Shown here: in pieces, positions 1 through 11,844 of the stretch
Numbering within the stretch: the stretch's first letter is position 1
Layout: each line of letters starts with the position of its first letter
NCBI GenBank assembly: GCA_026168455.1
Contig: CM047430.1
Span: 70,037,044 to 70,101,043 of the forward strand
Length of the DNA: 64,000 nt
DNA from: Theocolax elegans
Taxonomy: Eukaryota > Arthropoda > Insecta > Hymenoptera > Cerocephalidae
Direction of reading: 5' to 3'
The notes under the pieces: generated by a model
Seen by the model: only the letters and a program-made list of their open reading frames with translations
The model's database searches: none
Told to the model about the DNA's origin: nothing
Made by a program: the position numbers and the translations under genes

Positions 1-1010
1 TGATTGTTCATACAGTTTTTCAGCAGGAATCCACTAAGCGACAGGAAAGATCGCGGGATAAAGGAATAGAGGGAGAGGAAGAGAGGGAGAGAGGAAGAGA
101 GGGAGAGATGGCGTGAGAGCATACTAGCAAGAGTTGTGGAATACACACAGAGGGGTGAAAGGGGGGACGAGAAAGAGGGGAGCACTTAGAGCCGACCGCG
201 TCCAAAACTTGGCCATTACGTCTTGGGCTGGCAGAGGATCTCATGCGGAACTTTAGCGTGTGCGACACATTTCCATATTCTATAAGGCAATCGTACCGGC
301 CAAACTTTCTACCAGCCTCCTCCCCCTTCCCTCCTCCTCCTCCTCCTATCGATCCAACCCTCTATACGTCGAACGTCAACTTTATTCTTTTTTCCCCTCT
401 CCTTCTCTTGGGTATGTTGCCGAGTCTTTAAATTTCCAACTTAGCTCTAAACAGTTAAGTACATTTTTGCCAGGTTGCCGTCGAAATCCAACTAGATGGT
501 TGAGCACCCCCTTTAGAGATCTGGTGTGCTGTATGGGTATGGGGTCTTCGTGTCGTCAACCCTCTACATACCCTAATTGCTAACCAAGAACCACCACCCC
601 CTTGATCTTCATTGGTACATGGGAAATGCGTTATAGAGCTTCCTTGGATTTTCTATGCAATTTCAAGGTTCGTTATATAGCTTACAATTGAATTCTGGGT
701 GTACGATCAGTATATTCCTTAATTTCTTATTCAATACTTTAATGTATACTCTATTTTTTATTTGAAATGGGAAAAGATTATTTTCATTGTTCTGATAGAA
801 ATCTTGCACGAGTTATTTGCGAGTTTATCCAAAATGTTGTCGAAGCTTGCGAATGAATCGCCGGAAAAAGGCTGAAAACTTTTAAACAACACGCAGCTTA
901 TTGAGATTACTTAAATATCGTTGCGGCCTAGTTAACATGCATTCACAGCAATTTATAATAATTATTAATTGGCTTATTTAATATACCTAAAATTATATAA
1001 AAGTATAATA
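1..1010. other. Noncoding stretch, no gene seen
   Basis: The first 250 bases are purine-rich (GA tracts). A CT/C-rich stretch near 310-420 follows, then ordinary AT-rich sequence. Short ORFs here are low-complexity (Ser/Pro/Leu-rich) and have no recognisable domain. I see no exon with convincing splice sites. Confidence 0.6.
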
Positions 1011-3250
1011 TTATCATTTCATTAAAAAATAAATTTATTCTTTAAAATCAATATCACGTTGAAGACTATCGGTTAATGATTTTAAGGTCAGATTTTCGTA
1101 TAGATACATGATGTACGCACTCTACCATCTCTCCGTAAGATCATATAGATATTATTTATATTTTCAAACTGGCGAGATTACTATACTTAACTGACCATCC
1201 GAAGTGGTTTATATTCTTCTTGAGTTCAAACGTTACCTAGACTCGCAATTAATAAGTAAACATAATTTTTTACAAATAGCAATATTTATCGAAAAATCGG
1301 TAATAATTTTGGAAAAGTATCTGGTATCCATTAATCGTAAAATTTCCATTAAAATATAGTACGAAAAATTTACGCGTCTCCTTCACCCTGTATACATTAT
1401 CAAAAAAGACATACGTTGCATATACACGTATGTATGTGTACTCATATATATACATGACACAGGACGTCGTACCCCCCGTTATGGTAGAATTCCACAAAAG
1501 CACTAATTCTTTCACCCTCGCAGGCGAGTTTTGTTTATTTTTTCGCAGCGAATAAAATAAGCAGCCGGCGTTTCCCTTTGCATTTCGGAGATCGAGATAT
1601 CGGGAACCCAAGAACGCACTTTATTATACGAATTCAGGAAGTCGCGACGGTGGATGATTTATGCAAACGACCGTAGCATGCCTTACAATGACATGTCTTA
1701 GCGGATTTCTAATTTTCTTTTTATTCTCTCCGTATTTGCAATTTATTTTTTTTCCCTCCTCTTTCGTTCTTCTCGGCTGACTTAAAATAGTACCCGGTTC
1801 TTGCGATCATAATAATTTAACCCAAGAGAATGTTTTGAATATTCAGCGTTTGTAAATATATCGGAGATACGTCGGAAGATGCCAAACTCGGCTCGTATAA
1901 TGCAATTTATTTAATGTAATAATAATGCAGAAATTAGCCGGATGGTAAGAATTTCCTTACATTTCAAGCCTCAAGTTTTAGTGATTTCAAGATTAGATGT
2001 ACTTTTTTCGGAGTTTTCAGAATTTAGATTATTCAACTCAGTTTAAATTCATTTTTAAAAAATATCTATATTTTTCACGTATAGTTTCTATGTTTAACTA
2101 TATTTATCAATTTTTTTCGTTTTCCACAAACAAATTAAATTTTGAATTTAAATCCAAATTTAGTTCGTTCAGATGACACGTCTATAGTCGGATATTTTAT
2201 GATTTGTTTGATCGTTTCTATTTTACGCTTAAAAATTTTCTAATATATATATATTATCACTGTTAAATGATATTCTTGCAAGACCGCGCTCTTTTATTGG
2301 TTAAATAATTTTGAATTTAAAAAGAGGATTATATAAAGCTTTAGCAATAATCTAAAAATTATATGTATAGACTATTTCTAATTTTTGTATAGAAATTTAC
2401 ACACGCACAATTTATACATAAACTATGTATTATGTACACATAACATTAGGTGTAAATATATTTATTATAATATGTGACGTATCAATTATCTCAATTATAT
2501 CAATTAGTTTTTATGCAGGTATATATAGTGATACGCATATTGGAGAGCCAATTCCGATGAAGAATTATGTTTTGCATTCATTTTGGCCGAATGTTTTAAT
2601 TTCTTAAAAAGTATAATAAATATTGTATATGTAAATATAAAGTAATTTTTGTAAGGTGCTTGATATGAATGAGATATTCTGATAAAAACCTTCGTAAATA
2701 TCTTTTTGATAGAATAATCAACACTTGCTAAACATTTTTAGTTTTTAAGATTCTTTTTAATTTTAATAAAATCCCTCTTTATTGATACTACAAAAATGTA
2801 TTTTTTTCTTAATACGTATATAGTTCTCTATTACACACATTATTATTTCATTAATTTAAAAAATAAATGGCACATCGTTAAATTATTTGCACGTAGTATT
2901 ATGCATAGATTGCGAATAAATTGTATGCGGTTATTTCTACAAAAAGGCTAGCTTTTGTATAATCTATAATAATAATAATCGGTACGTAATTTTCACACAT
3001 AATAATATATAATTTTTTATCCGCAAGATGGGTTAATATCATTTTTAATCATTATATAGATATAGAGGTTCGATCAAAATGTAGGGGAGTGATATCAGTG
3101 TCCCAATATTGGACGAGTAGAGTGTATGTAATTAAAAAAGTATTAATTAATCTCTAAGTCTTTTCAGGGAGGTTCATTAAAACGGATATCGATTATTATC
3201 TTGAATATAACTACGTTAAAACTATTCGCTCTATAGTTATAACCCGTGTT
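1011..3250. other. AT-rich noncoding stretch
   Basis: This is very AT-rich sequence with no long ORF, no recognisable domain, and no terminal inverted repeat that I could align by eye. It could be old transposon debris or plain intergenic DNA. Confidence 0.55.
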
Positions 3251-3327
3251 TTTATTGTATATCAATTAAAAGGATCGATTTTGCAAGGAAGAATGGGCAA
3301 AGGTAGTGAAAATAAAAAGTGAGAAAG

Positions 3328-3331
<4 letters not shown>

Positions 3332-3399
<68 letters not shown>
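3332..3399. repeat. (AG)34 microsatellite
   Basis: An uninterrupted AG/GA dinucleotide run of 68 bases, one of the longest pure tracts in the window. It generates a Leu-Ser low-complexity ORF on the minus strand that is not a gene. GAGA tracts can bind GAGA-type factors in insects; that role is inference. Confidence 0.95.
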
Positions 3400-3401
<2 letters not shown>

Positions 3402-3599
3402 TGCTCGTTTTACAAAAATAATACTAATTAATAAACAAGCAGAAAATCCAGCCTCAATAAGTTCTTTTAGCATCGGAGGAAAGGACGTAAAATAATAAAC
3501 AAGAGCGCGTAAATTAATTACGCTCTTTACTAGAGCGGAAGGAGGTTCTTCACTCCTCCTTTTTTCGCCGAGGCGTATAGCGAAATTCAAATTCAAACG

Positions 3600-4075
3600 T
3601 CGAGAAGAGAGAGAGAGGGAGAGAGAGAGGGTCGTGGGTGGGGTGGTAGTAGTAGTGGAAGTAAAGCCCGTCTTAATTACAGGGTCGGACGTCTAATTAG
3701 AAACAGTCCGCGGGAGTAGCGCTTGTAGTTGGCACGGACTGCCAGTCTGTTTGTTCAATTTTCGGGGATTTACCCGGCGATTTCTAACGTATCGCCGAGG
3801 GTGAGAGCGAGATGGAGGGAAAGAGAGAGGCCCGCCGGCAACGACGTTCAACTAATTTGCGATTCAATCCTGGCCGCTCGCGCAGTTTATGCTGAATGCC
3901 GCGCTCCTGGAAAATGAAGCGGCTCGCGCGCGCACGCGGCGAAAAGCTCGCTCTTGCTCGCTCTTGCTCCCTCTCTCTCTCTCCCTCTCTCGCTCACTCT
4001 CCTTTCCACGGCGATTACCGCGCTCGTACCACCCTGACTGAACAGCCTCGATGACCGATCCACGACAACTTTACA
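3600..4075. promoter_or_regulatory. GC-richer island with TAATTA sites and GA/CT tracts
   Basis: A CpG-rich block in an AT-rich neighbourhood. It holds TTAATTAC near 3674 and CTAATTAG near 3693, between a GA tract (3606-3630) and a CT tract (3970-3999). The pairing of homeodomain core sites with GAGA tracts recurs across the window, so I read it as a possible enhancer-type island. There is no ORF or promoter evidence beyond composition. Confidence 0.25.
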
Positions 4076-4310
4076 ATGTCAATTGGTTACTTCATTTTTC
4101 CTTTAAGAAATTGTGTAACATAGTTACAGCTTACTTGTTTTCACAATTATTTTCCTAGAAATGCGATTTTATTTTTGAAATCACTGTATTAAGAAATTGT
4201 TTTAGTAAATTTCCTATATTTTATAATAAATATATACAATATACTTACTTCGTGCGATATACTTCGATTATCGTAATTTTCACTGGATAAATCGTTTTAA
4301 ATTGTTCTAT

Positions 4311-4550
4311 AAATTACAACAAGAGGCCCGCGATGGCTCGGTCGGTAGGGCGTCGGGCTCGTAATCTGGAGGTCCCAGGTTCGATTCCCGGCCCCGGCCG
4401 ATTGATACAAGCATTACTGGCGAATGTATTTTCAACAAGTGCTTTCTTCACCAAGACATCGTATGCTGCCTCCGTCACTGATTAGCACCGGTTTGGGAGC
4501 ATAAAAAGAGCGACGTTAAAATAATAAAAAAAAAATAAAAATTACAACAA
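4311..4550 (+). mobile_element. tRNA-derived SINE with target-site duplication
   Basis: The element body is about 4323-4538. Its head is a decayed tRNA: A box TGGCTCGGTCGG at 4334-4345, anticodon-like loop CTCGTAA (CGT, Thr type), and B box GGTTCGATTCC at 4378-4388, followed by a partly mispaired acceptor arm. About 110 bases of tRNA-unrelated body come next, then an A-rich tail (AAAATAATAAAAAA type). A perfect 12-base direct repeat, AAATTACAACAA, flanks it at 4311-4322 and 4539-4550, the hallmark of LINE-mediated insertion. SINEs encode no protein and are transcribed by RNA polymerase III. The intact duplication suggests a fairly recent insertion. The family name is unknown to me. Confidence 0.88.
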
Positions 4551-6430
4551 TAAACATTTGAATATTATAAAATATAGTCATTGTTAATATTCCATTTGTC
4601 TAGGCGTACAATTTTATATTTTATACGAAGTTACTAAAAATGTGTAGATACATTATGCTTTGCAGTTTCAAGTGTGTAAGAGTTGGTTTCAATGTTCACT
4701 TAAGACAGTTAAAAATGCGTATTTCATTGGATATTCATTTTGCGCGAGTGTCATCAAGAGCAAAGAGTTATCACAAACCGACAAATAACGATAACCAATT
4801 AACAAAAAAAAGGTGCGCACCTATAACGAAAAAAGGATAAAAAAGCCTTATGAAAATTGACTGGTCTAGGTTTTTTTACGTTACAACCACGCGAGTGAAA
4901 GCAACCCTCTCGCCTCGAAAAAATAGGATAGAGATATTCGAATGAGTTCGGGAGAAAACGAGAGAGCGAGAAGGGTAGTAGAGACGAGAGACGAGAGGGG
5001 TGGGGCAATTCGAAAGAAACGCAATATACGTGCTCTCGGCGAAAGAGGTTGCAGGAGGTACGCGCCCGGATCGTTCGCGTGGGTAATTTACTAATGTAAA
5101 GCCGCCCCATTCCTGCGATTCAATCCCCCTTTCCCCTGCCCCCCTCCCTCCCTCCCTCCCCCCCTACCCACCTACCTCAAGTTTCGCCTCTTACTTTTCC
5201 TTCCCTGGGTTCATCCCTTCCAAGTGTCTCGGTGTCTCTCTACTCGGCCCCTTACTCTCTCCCTCCTCTACAACTCCCCCCCCCCCTCCATGCCTTGCCC
5301 GCGTGAACCGAGAGAGCTATTAGGCGATTGTGTCTTAAATAAAATATCACTACCGTCCCGTCGCCAACCACTCAAAATAATAATTGCCTTCCCGGTGTCG
5401 TGGCTGCCACCTATACGTCCTTCTCTTTCCTTTTATTACTATCTCGCATTTTTCCGCCCGCGAATCTGAGGAAAATGAAAGTGCTCTGCCTGGCTCCTCT
5501 CCCTCTCTTCCTCTCTCTCTCTCTCTCTTCGCTCTCTTCGCTCTCTTCTCCGATCCTCGAGGAAAAGAGAATTGGATCGTACCGTCAAGTGACGAATCCG
5601 ATATGGTGAATTTCAATTGCTTGGCACTTTGTGTCGAGCCAGTAAAGAACCTAGGCTTTCTTTGATGCTTCTTCTTCTTCTTCTTCTTTCTTCTTTTCTC
5701 CTCCTTCTTGGTTACCTTGAGTGAGAGACGAGACAAATTCAAATTTATGAATTATATTGTTCCATCGCGGTTATGTTATCGTTAATTTTTTATCACCTTT
5801 CACACGGGATTATACTCGTTTGTTTTCTATGGATTGGTAGATCCTAACAATTTTTCTTGATAATTCTAGTGTATTTCTCCTCCTTCCTTTTCTTTTATAA
5901 GTTACTTTTGAACGTTCGCGTGTCAATTATTATTGAACGAAACAGTACTACGAGATACAGGGCGATAAGAAATTGTCTAAATGTTTATTTTGTTACATGA
6001 ATTAGCAAATTTTATTTAACTAATTATTACTTTGAAATATATTACTTTGAACCATTAAAGAGATGGGACATTCGAGAATTAATATCCCTATTTATTTAAT
6101 GATGAAAAATTAGATTAATTTTCTGAAAAATCTTTTCTAGCGCTTTTCTATATCATTTTCAATTTTTTAAAATATTTTTCATCTATTTTCATCCAATTTT
6201 TGCGTGTACAAACCTCGATGCATTTTTTCACCAAATCTTTACCACGGACGATTCACCAAATCCTTGCCACCGAAATGTGTTTATTTATTAATAACTAATT
6301 TAAATACAATTATTTAAAATATCTAATTAACTCATTGCGTACAAATATTCTCAGATTTTTAAATCCACAATGAAGTATTAATTTTCGGTTTAGTAAAGGT
6401 AAATCTTTGTAACTTGACTGCCACATTGTC
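4551..6430. other. Noncoding stretch with pyrimidine-rich block
   Basis: AT-rich sequence surrounds a GC-richer, strongly strand-skewed part from about 4900 to 5720. That part includes a C/T block with CCCT repeats at 5128-5165, CT tracts near 5510-5545 and a CTT run at 5664-5690. The several 60-130 residue ORFs in it are products of the skew. No domain or splice-bounded exon is recognisable. Confidence 0.55.
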
Positions 6431-6449
6431 TTAATCCAATAAGACCCTA

Positions 6450-7320
6450 AAGGACAAAAATTTTTTTTCGATTTTCGTAGTTATTTTTTGACGCATAAAT
6501 TACAATCTTTAATATTTCAAGTGCTATCAGGAAAATTGACCTATTTAATTAAAAAAAGTGTTAATCGTTGAAAGTAAATAGATGCATAATATTTATTGTT
6601 TTTTTAATTAATTTTTTTCATAACAATAGTACATTACGGTACAAGAGAAGAAAGTTGAAGTTCCGGCTTCGCCTTGGGACCAACTTCATGCTGTGGATAG
6701 CTTAAACCTAAATATACTTAACTTCTCGTCCGACATATGAGTATTACGTTTTTCGGTTTGAGCACATTGATTTCGATGTCCGTCCCGACATTTGCAGCAC
6801 GAGCGCAGCAAGTGAGGGGTGGGGGAAGCATCGAAAACATCGTATGTATATAATTGTAATAAATAAATTGAATAAAACTACACTCAAAGTATTTTTATTA
6901 ATTATTATTAGAAAAATTAAAAACTTTTTACGACGAACAGTATCAATGAGTTTATTCTGATATACGAAAACTCTGGTATGATTCGAAATTATAATTAAAA
7001 TTAATTAAAAGTATAAAATTACTTACAATAAACATAAAAAAAAACGAGGCTAAAGTATATTATAGCAATTATGGATGTTTTTGTTCACAAACAGAAGAAT
7101 TAATATAACCTTTTAGTTATGCAAAAAATTAATTAAAAAAAGGGGATAATTTTTTGATTTCAAAAAATTATTACTTTTTTTAGTTAGATTGGTCAATTTT
7201 CTCTACGTAACTTGAAAGAAAAAATCTAAAACTACCAGAAATAGATCGATATTCTCGGCTGTGATTTATGCATCAAATAATAATTACGAAATTATAGAAA
7301 AATTTTTTTGTGTATTAAAG
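6450..7320. mobile_element. Degraded inverted-repeat DNA element (MITE-like)
   Basis: The left arm (about 6458-6560) and the right arm (about 7165-7315) are degenerate reverse complements. Both contain the core GGAAAATTGACC-like / GGTCAATTTTCTC, a GCATAAAT / ATTTATGC pair and a poly-T edge. The interior (about 6600-7160) is AT-rich apart from a GC-richer patch at 6650-6840, and has no transposase ORF. I read it as an old non-autonomous DNA transposon. Target-site duplication and exact ends were not resolved. Confidence 0.5.
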
Positions 7321-7739
7321 GGTTATTAAAGGGTTATTAAATTATTGTGTATTAAAGGGTATTCGACACCTTCGTCTTGCAAATGAAGCTTCAACCTAAA
7401 GAAATATGAAATAAAAAACGCAACGAAAACCGTATAATTAGCACACATCCAATTTAAAGGAGAAGAGAATAATATGTATATGTATATATCATAAAGATGC
7501 ATCTCGAGAGGTTTACGATTCGATCGTAATTAGCCGTCAAGCGCATCCGGGGTCCATTCGTCAGTTACGCAATGGTTTTGGTTTGCATACACGGAGTTTA
7601 TTGTTGTACACTTATCGCGTGGAACGGGCCTGGGATAGACGCCAAACACCGGCGCAGGGACGTGCTTATATTTGCTAAGGCTCGAGCTTGCTTTGCCTGC
7701 TCCTGATACGAGTACGGGATACGTGCGAGTAAGAGGGTC

Positions 7740-7772
<33 letters not shown>

Positions 7773-7836
7773 AAAACCATCAACCGACCGAAAGAGTGAA
7801 TGAGAGAGAGAGAGGGAGAGAGAGAGAGAGAGAGAT
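7740..7836. repeat. Interrupted (GA)n tract
   Basis: Two blocks of GA repeats (about 7740-7772 and 7803-7835) are separated by about 30 bases of unique sequence. The minus-strand Ser-Leu ORF over it is an artefact. Confidence 0.9.
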
Positions 7837-7849
7837 GTGCACGTATATA

Positions 7850-9055
7850 GTCAACGTCCGCTTTGCGCGTGTGTATTTTGGCGGTAGTGTGCTCGTGTAA
7901 TAGCTACGCTAATTAGAGCCACCCACGCGGAATAATTAGAAAATAGACGAAAACGCTTGGAAGGGTAATACGCTACGACTTTTTCCAGTGTCCCTACGTC
8001 TTTCAAAATCTTGGCTCTAATGAAACCTCATTTCGGAATTTCTTCCTCTCATTTATATATGAAACGTACGCGTATGTATATATACCTATGTATACATCTA
8101 ATCTTTCGACTGCCTAATTATTTATTTAATTCACCATTGTACGTACCGGTCGCGTTGCGTGCAGTATCATTACAATAACGTCCGTCGTAATCGTTAAAAA
8201 TTTTTAAGATAATTATCGAATCCCTCAGAAATAATTGCGCAATCGCATTAATTACAACTTCCCTCGGTTATTGCGATTGTTAATTGACACGATGTTACCT
8301 TCGGAATGCGGATTTTCTCCGGGTATGTGTACGAGTTTACCCGCGATATATCGATTGACTAATCGACCGTGAAATATTTTTCGCTTCTACACCGACCGCC
8401 GGTTGTTCAAGCAATTAACGTTTTTTCCGCTTAATTAATATTTACGTCGACGAGCTCACCGGCAACAACCATTCTAATCTACGCCATTGTTTCTCCGCTT
8501 ATAGAAATCCACGGGATTTCAAAATCCTCGCGGTTAAAAATAAGCGAAGCTTATTAGCCTCGAGAATTTCCCAATGGTTCTCTCCCTCCTCCCTCCCCCT
8601 CTCTGTCTATGTACGAGTGGGCCAATTCCGACTAACGAAATAAACGGCGTCTCTTTAGGTGTATGGAATTTTCAACGAATTAAAATCGTTGTTTCGTGAT
8701 TTAACGCACGTTTCCGTCGCTTCCAATTTATCCTCAAGAATTTTCAGTGCACATATCAACAATTGATTATACTTACACGGATTTATGCATCAAACTCTTT
8801 TTTAATATTCTATTTAAAAAATTACTGTGATTGTGTTAAAAATGATAAAAACAGTCGTTTTGATAACACCATTTCCGTCGGTGTGGAATACCTTGAAATT
8901 CCACGTAGGTAATATTTTCCAAAATACAAAGCGATACTAAGAATAATTCTATTACGAGGATCTGACATTAATAAGACGAAAAAAGGTGGAAACGAAAAAT
9001 AAAGAAGATTGAAGAACGGAAAGTACCTCATTACGGTAAAACACAGGAGGTTCAA
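7850..9055. promoter_or_regulatory. Noncoding stretch with clustered TAAT-type sites
   Basis: No coding exon is visible. Between about 8190 and 8480 the sequence is CpG-rich and carries several ATTA/TAAT cores (GTTAATTGACAC, GACTAATCGACC, CTTAATTAATAT), unlike the plain AT-rich DNA around it. It is a candidate conserved noncoding element on composition alone. Confidence 0.22.
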
Positions 9056-9188
9056 TTGTCATCTGTCAGGTTGAGCGCAACTTGTCAGACGAGCCTACTA
9101 AACGCACCCTTTCAATTTCCATCCCTCGAATCTCACGTACGCAAGCGCAAGCTACGACCTCCCCCTCCTCCTCTTCTTCTCCTACTCC

Positions 9189-9190
<2 letters not shown>

Positions 9191-9245
<55 letters not shown>
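9191..9245. repeat. (CT)n microsatellite
   Basis: A pure CT run of 55 bases, directly followed by a cluster of TAATTA sites. Confidence 0.95.
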
Positions 9246-9247
<2 letters not shown>

Positions 9248-9305
9248 GATAATTAATTATGTTGTTTTAATTATCCGACAGCTAATTAGGCGCGCAATTA
9301 TGAAA
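9246..9305. promoter_or_regulatory. TAATTA cluster with inverted repeat
   Basis: Within 60 bases there are four homeodomain-type cores: TAATTAATTAT, TTTAATTATC, GCTAATTAGG and GCAATTATG. GATAATTAA (9248-9256) and TTAATTATC (9267-9275) form a perfect 9-base inverted repeat. This is the densest such cluster that I saw, and it abuts a long CT tract. A regulatory role is inference. Confidence 0.3.
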
Positions 9306-10364
9306 GGCAAACACAACAAGAAGCTCGAGCCCGTCGAGGTCGGTGGGAGAGAGGGGTGGCACGGAGAGGGAGAGGTAGGGAGGGAGGGAGGGATGCTGAC
9401 ACGACCGCTGCTATATACAACTCTCGGGGCCTTCGACGAGGCCTCGGGTATATATTCACGCCCCGAGCTTTCTAATGCGTCCTCCTCCTTCTCCATAAAC
9501 GATCGGTTTAACGAGTTTCTATTTTTCTTATACTATATATGTATACCTATGCCTATACCTATATACCTATACACGTATACACGAATAAGCGTAATTGCAA
9601 TTACTTTGATTCTATATACCAACAACTGCTCTTACCTTTTATTAACTTTTATATTTATATATAGGTATATCTCGAGGTTTTTTTTTCTCATCCTCTCGGT
9701 TAATGAGAAACTATAAGATTAAAAAAAATAACAACTTCGTGCTTTATCGCGTCTTATTAATATGTATGTAATTAAACGCGTTCCTTATCGACGTGATACC
9801 GATGTGCCCAGCGTATATACGTGAAATATCGAACGTCTTTGTTGTATACCGTATTTCATTAATTTACGTATATTTATATGGTGTACATAAGGACTGCAGC
9901 CAATTCATTAGCACGTAGCTTCCTCAAAATTAATATGTCGCTCCTATATAATTATGTAATATATTATTCTAAGATATAAAATTTGTGTATTAGAACTGAT
10001 TTGAGGCCCTCCCTAAAATGTATGTATGCATGTATGTATGTATGTAGTCATGCATCAAAGATAACTCTGTCAATTTTTGGTCGATTTAGCTGAGATTCAC
10101 AGGGTAACTTCGTCATAATGTAATTAGATAATGGTCCTATTTCCATATATATAGCACTGAAACACTTTAAGTTATGACATTATTTTTCATTGCTTAGAAA
10201 CGGTTGTGTAGCATTATCTTGAAATGTATTAATCCTACATAAAAACTTTATACGGACTAAATGTTTGTCTCAATATAACAAATCTTTGCTATTCTACACT
10301 TTACGTTCAGAATAATATTTTCAAAGATAAATAGAGAAAGAACTCACAGGTGGTGGCACCTCTC
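9306..10364. other. Noncoding stretch
   Basis: A G-rich AGGG repeat lies at about 9366-9393, an ATATACC-type low-complexity stretch at 9530-9580, and a tetranucleotide ATGT run at 10018-10048. No gene is recognised. Confidence 0.55.
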
Positions 10365-10751
10365 GATCAACTCGAAGAAATGGTCAATTTCTCGTTACTT
10401 GGACGAGACGAACGTAAACGATTTATACGCTTTACTTTTACAAATTCGTATTACATTCTGTTTTTAAAACTCGCACAATTTGACTATGTCGCTCTTTACG
10501 TCAAATAGCAGATATGACTGAAGGTATGTCTGGTAGAGAGCTTGCAAAGATCAGTGTCACCTGGTAAGCTACTAGTTAAGCTTCGAATGATGATGTATAT
10601 AAACGTTATCGAAAAATGCACCCACGCTATTAAACAACACAGGCAGAAGGTATTAAGTTATATGATAAATGAATTTATTGATCTCAACAAGCCAAAGACT
10701 ATTCCTCACAACTCATTTAGGCGGACTGTATTAATACCAGACACTTTATAA
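10365..10751 (+). pseudogene. ATAD3 (belphegor-type mitochondrial AAA ATPase) pseudogene fragment
   Basis: Translation matches the C-terminal part of ATAD3, the AAA ATPase of the mitochondrial inner membrane. In order: LEEMVNFSLLGRDERKR (family: DEMV.F.LPG..ER.R), KLAQFDY, then after a frameshift MTEGMSGRELAKISVTW (family: TEGMSGREI..L.V.W), then AIKQHRQKV (family: QQH.QKM). Breaks seen: one frameshift between KLAQFDY and MTEGMSGREL (near 10490-10510), an in-frame TAA directly after the SVTW motif, another TAG a few codons on, and divergence of the YFDKYVL segment. No intron interrupts the match, which fits a truncated retrocopy, though no clear poly-A tail or duplication was found. It cannot encode a working ATPase: the Walker A and B regions are absent. 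Confidence 0.85.
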
Positions 10752-11704
10752 ACCTCACAGGATGTGTGTTTGAAAAAAGACCAAGACAAGCTAAGTCAAA
10801 ATAAAAAATTTAATTGATTGAAATTTATTGCATTTCGCCCTGAGTATGCCTAGTGGGCTCATCAGTAGAGTCCAGGCATCTCGTTTCTAGATACAGATGA
10901 ATAATATAATATAAAAATTTTGAAAAACAGCTCTATTCCGACGAGGAAGACATGGGGTATATATGCCCTACCGATAGCAAACTTTAGTAAGTGCCACATA
11001 TTAACAGGTAGCCTCCTAACGCACTTACATAGAATTAATGTCTTAAACGTCAGAATGTTGCCATATAAAGATACCAGAAGGTATTAAACTGAACACTATA
11101 TTTTATACCAATCTATTTAAATTTATTTTCAATTATTTGAATCAAGCATTTTAATAAGTTTAAGTTTTGGCAGATTATTTATATAAGTAATGTGTGTGCA
11201 TATTATTTTAAATTCTTTCACAATATACTGTATCGGTTTGATTAAATTTTGATCTTTCTTTTTATATAAGTTTAACATTAGTTGAATATTAATTTTTAAA
11301 ATTTAGTTCTAAAGTTTTACTATAAGATGTATAATAAACTATATTTATTTTTTGAAGCAAAAAAAAATAACTAGATTTCTTTATCGTTACCATTTTAATA
11401 TTAAGTAATTTCATAATTTAAAATTTTTAATACACAGTTATTTAAATTAATAAAATGACTTATTTATGCAATCTAAATGCAGTTGGATAACGTAGTGGAT
11501 ACTTGTCAATAGCATAAGGTGGTGTACATGCTGTATACGATTATTTTCAAAAAATCTTGTTGAGCATCTTCGAGAATTAGAATACAAATCTTAAACTGTT
11601 ATCAAATTTTGGAATGCGGTGGTAGTATCTTTTGGGTACCTTGTTTTTAAAATGTATTTGAGGCAGATATTTGATCTTCTATTCATAATATTTGTTTTTT
11701 TCAG
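10752..11704. other. Noncoding stretch
   Basis: A moderately GC-containing part (10830-11090) follows the ATAD3 fragment and may belong to the same insertion. The rest is AT-rich. No ORF of note. Confidence 0.5.
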
Positions 11705-11844
11705 TATTCTGGATAATAATAGTTTTATCATTCGTTGCTTTCAATGCTAATGGCTCAAATACGGTTTCACCGATATTGCTGGAAATAGAACCAGCCCCTT
11801 CTCAAAGATACAGAAAACTACCCTCAATGTTTCAGTCAAATCGG
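11705..11844 (+). CDS. Possible isolated exon of a secreted peptide gene (speculative)
   Basis: A good 3' splice site (TTTGTTTTTTTCAG) ends at 11704 and a donor-like GTAATA begins at 11845. The 140 bases between are open in one frame (first full codon at 11707). They encode a hydrophobic stretch FWIIIVLSFVAF followed by small polar residues, then a hydrophilic stretch with SQRYRKLPS. This could be the end of a signal peptide and start of a mature peptide. No start codon exon, no partner exon and no family match were found, and the donor is weak. It may be chance in AT-rich DNA. Confidence 0.18.

Noticed and set aside
4323..4395. Functional tRNA-Thr gene
   Set aside because: The acceptor stem has mismatches and the tRNA part is fused to a SINE body with an A-rich tail and target duplication.
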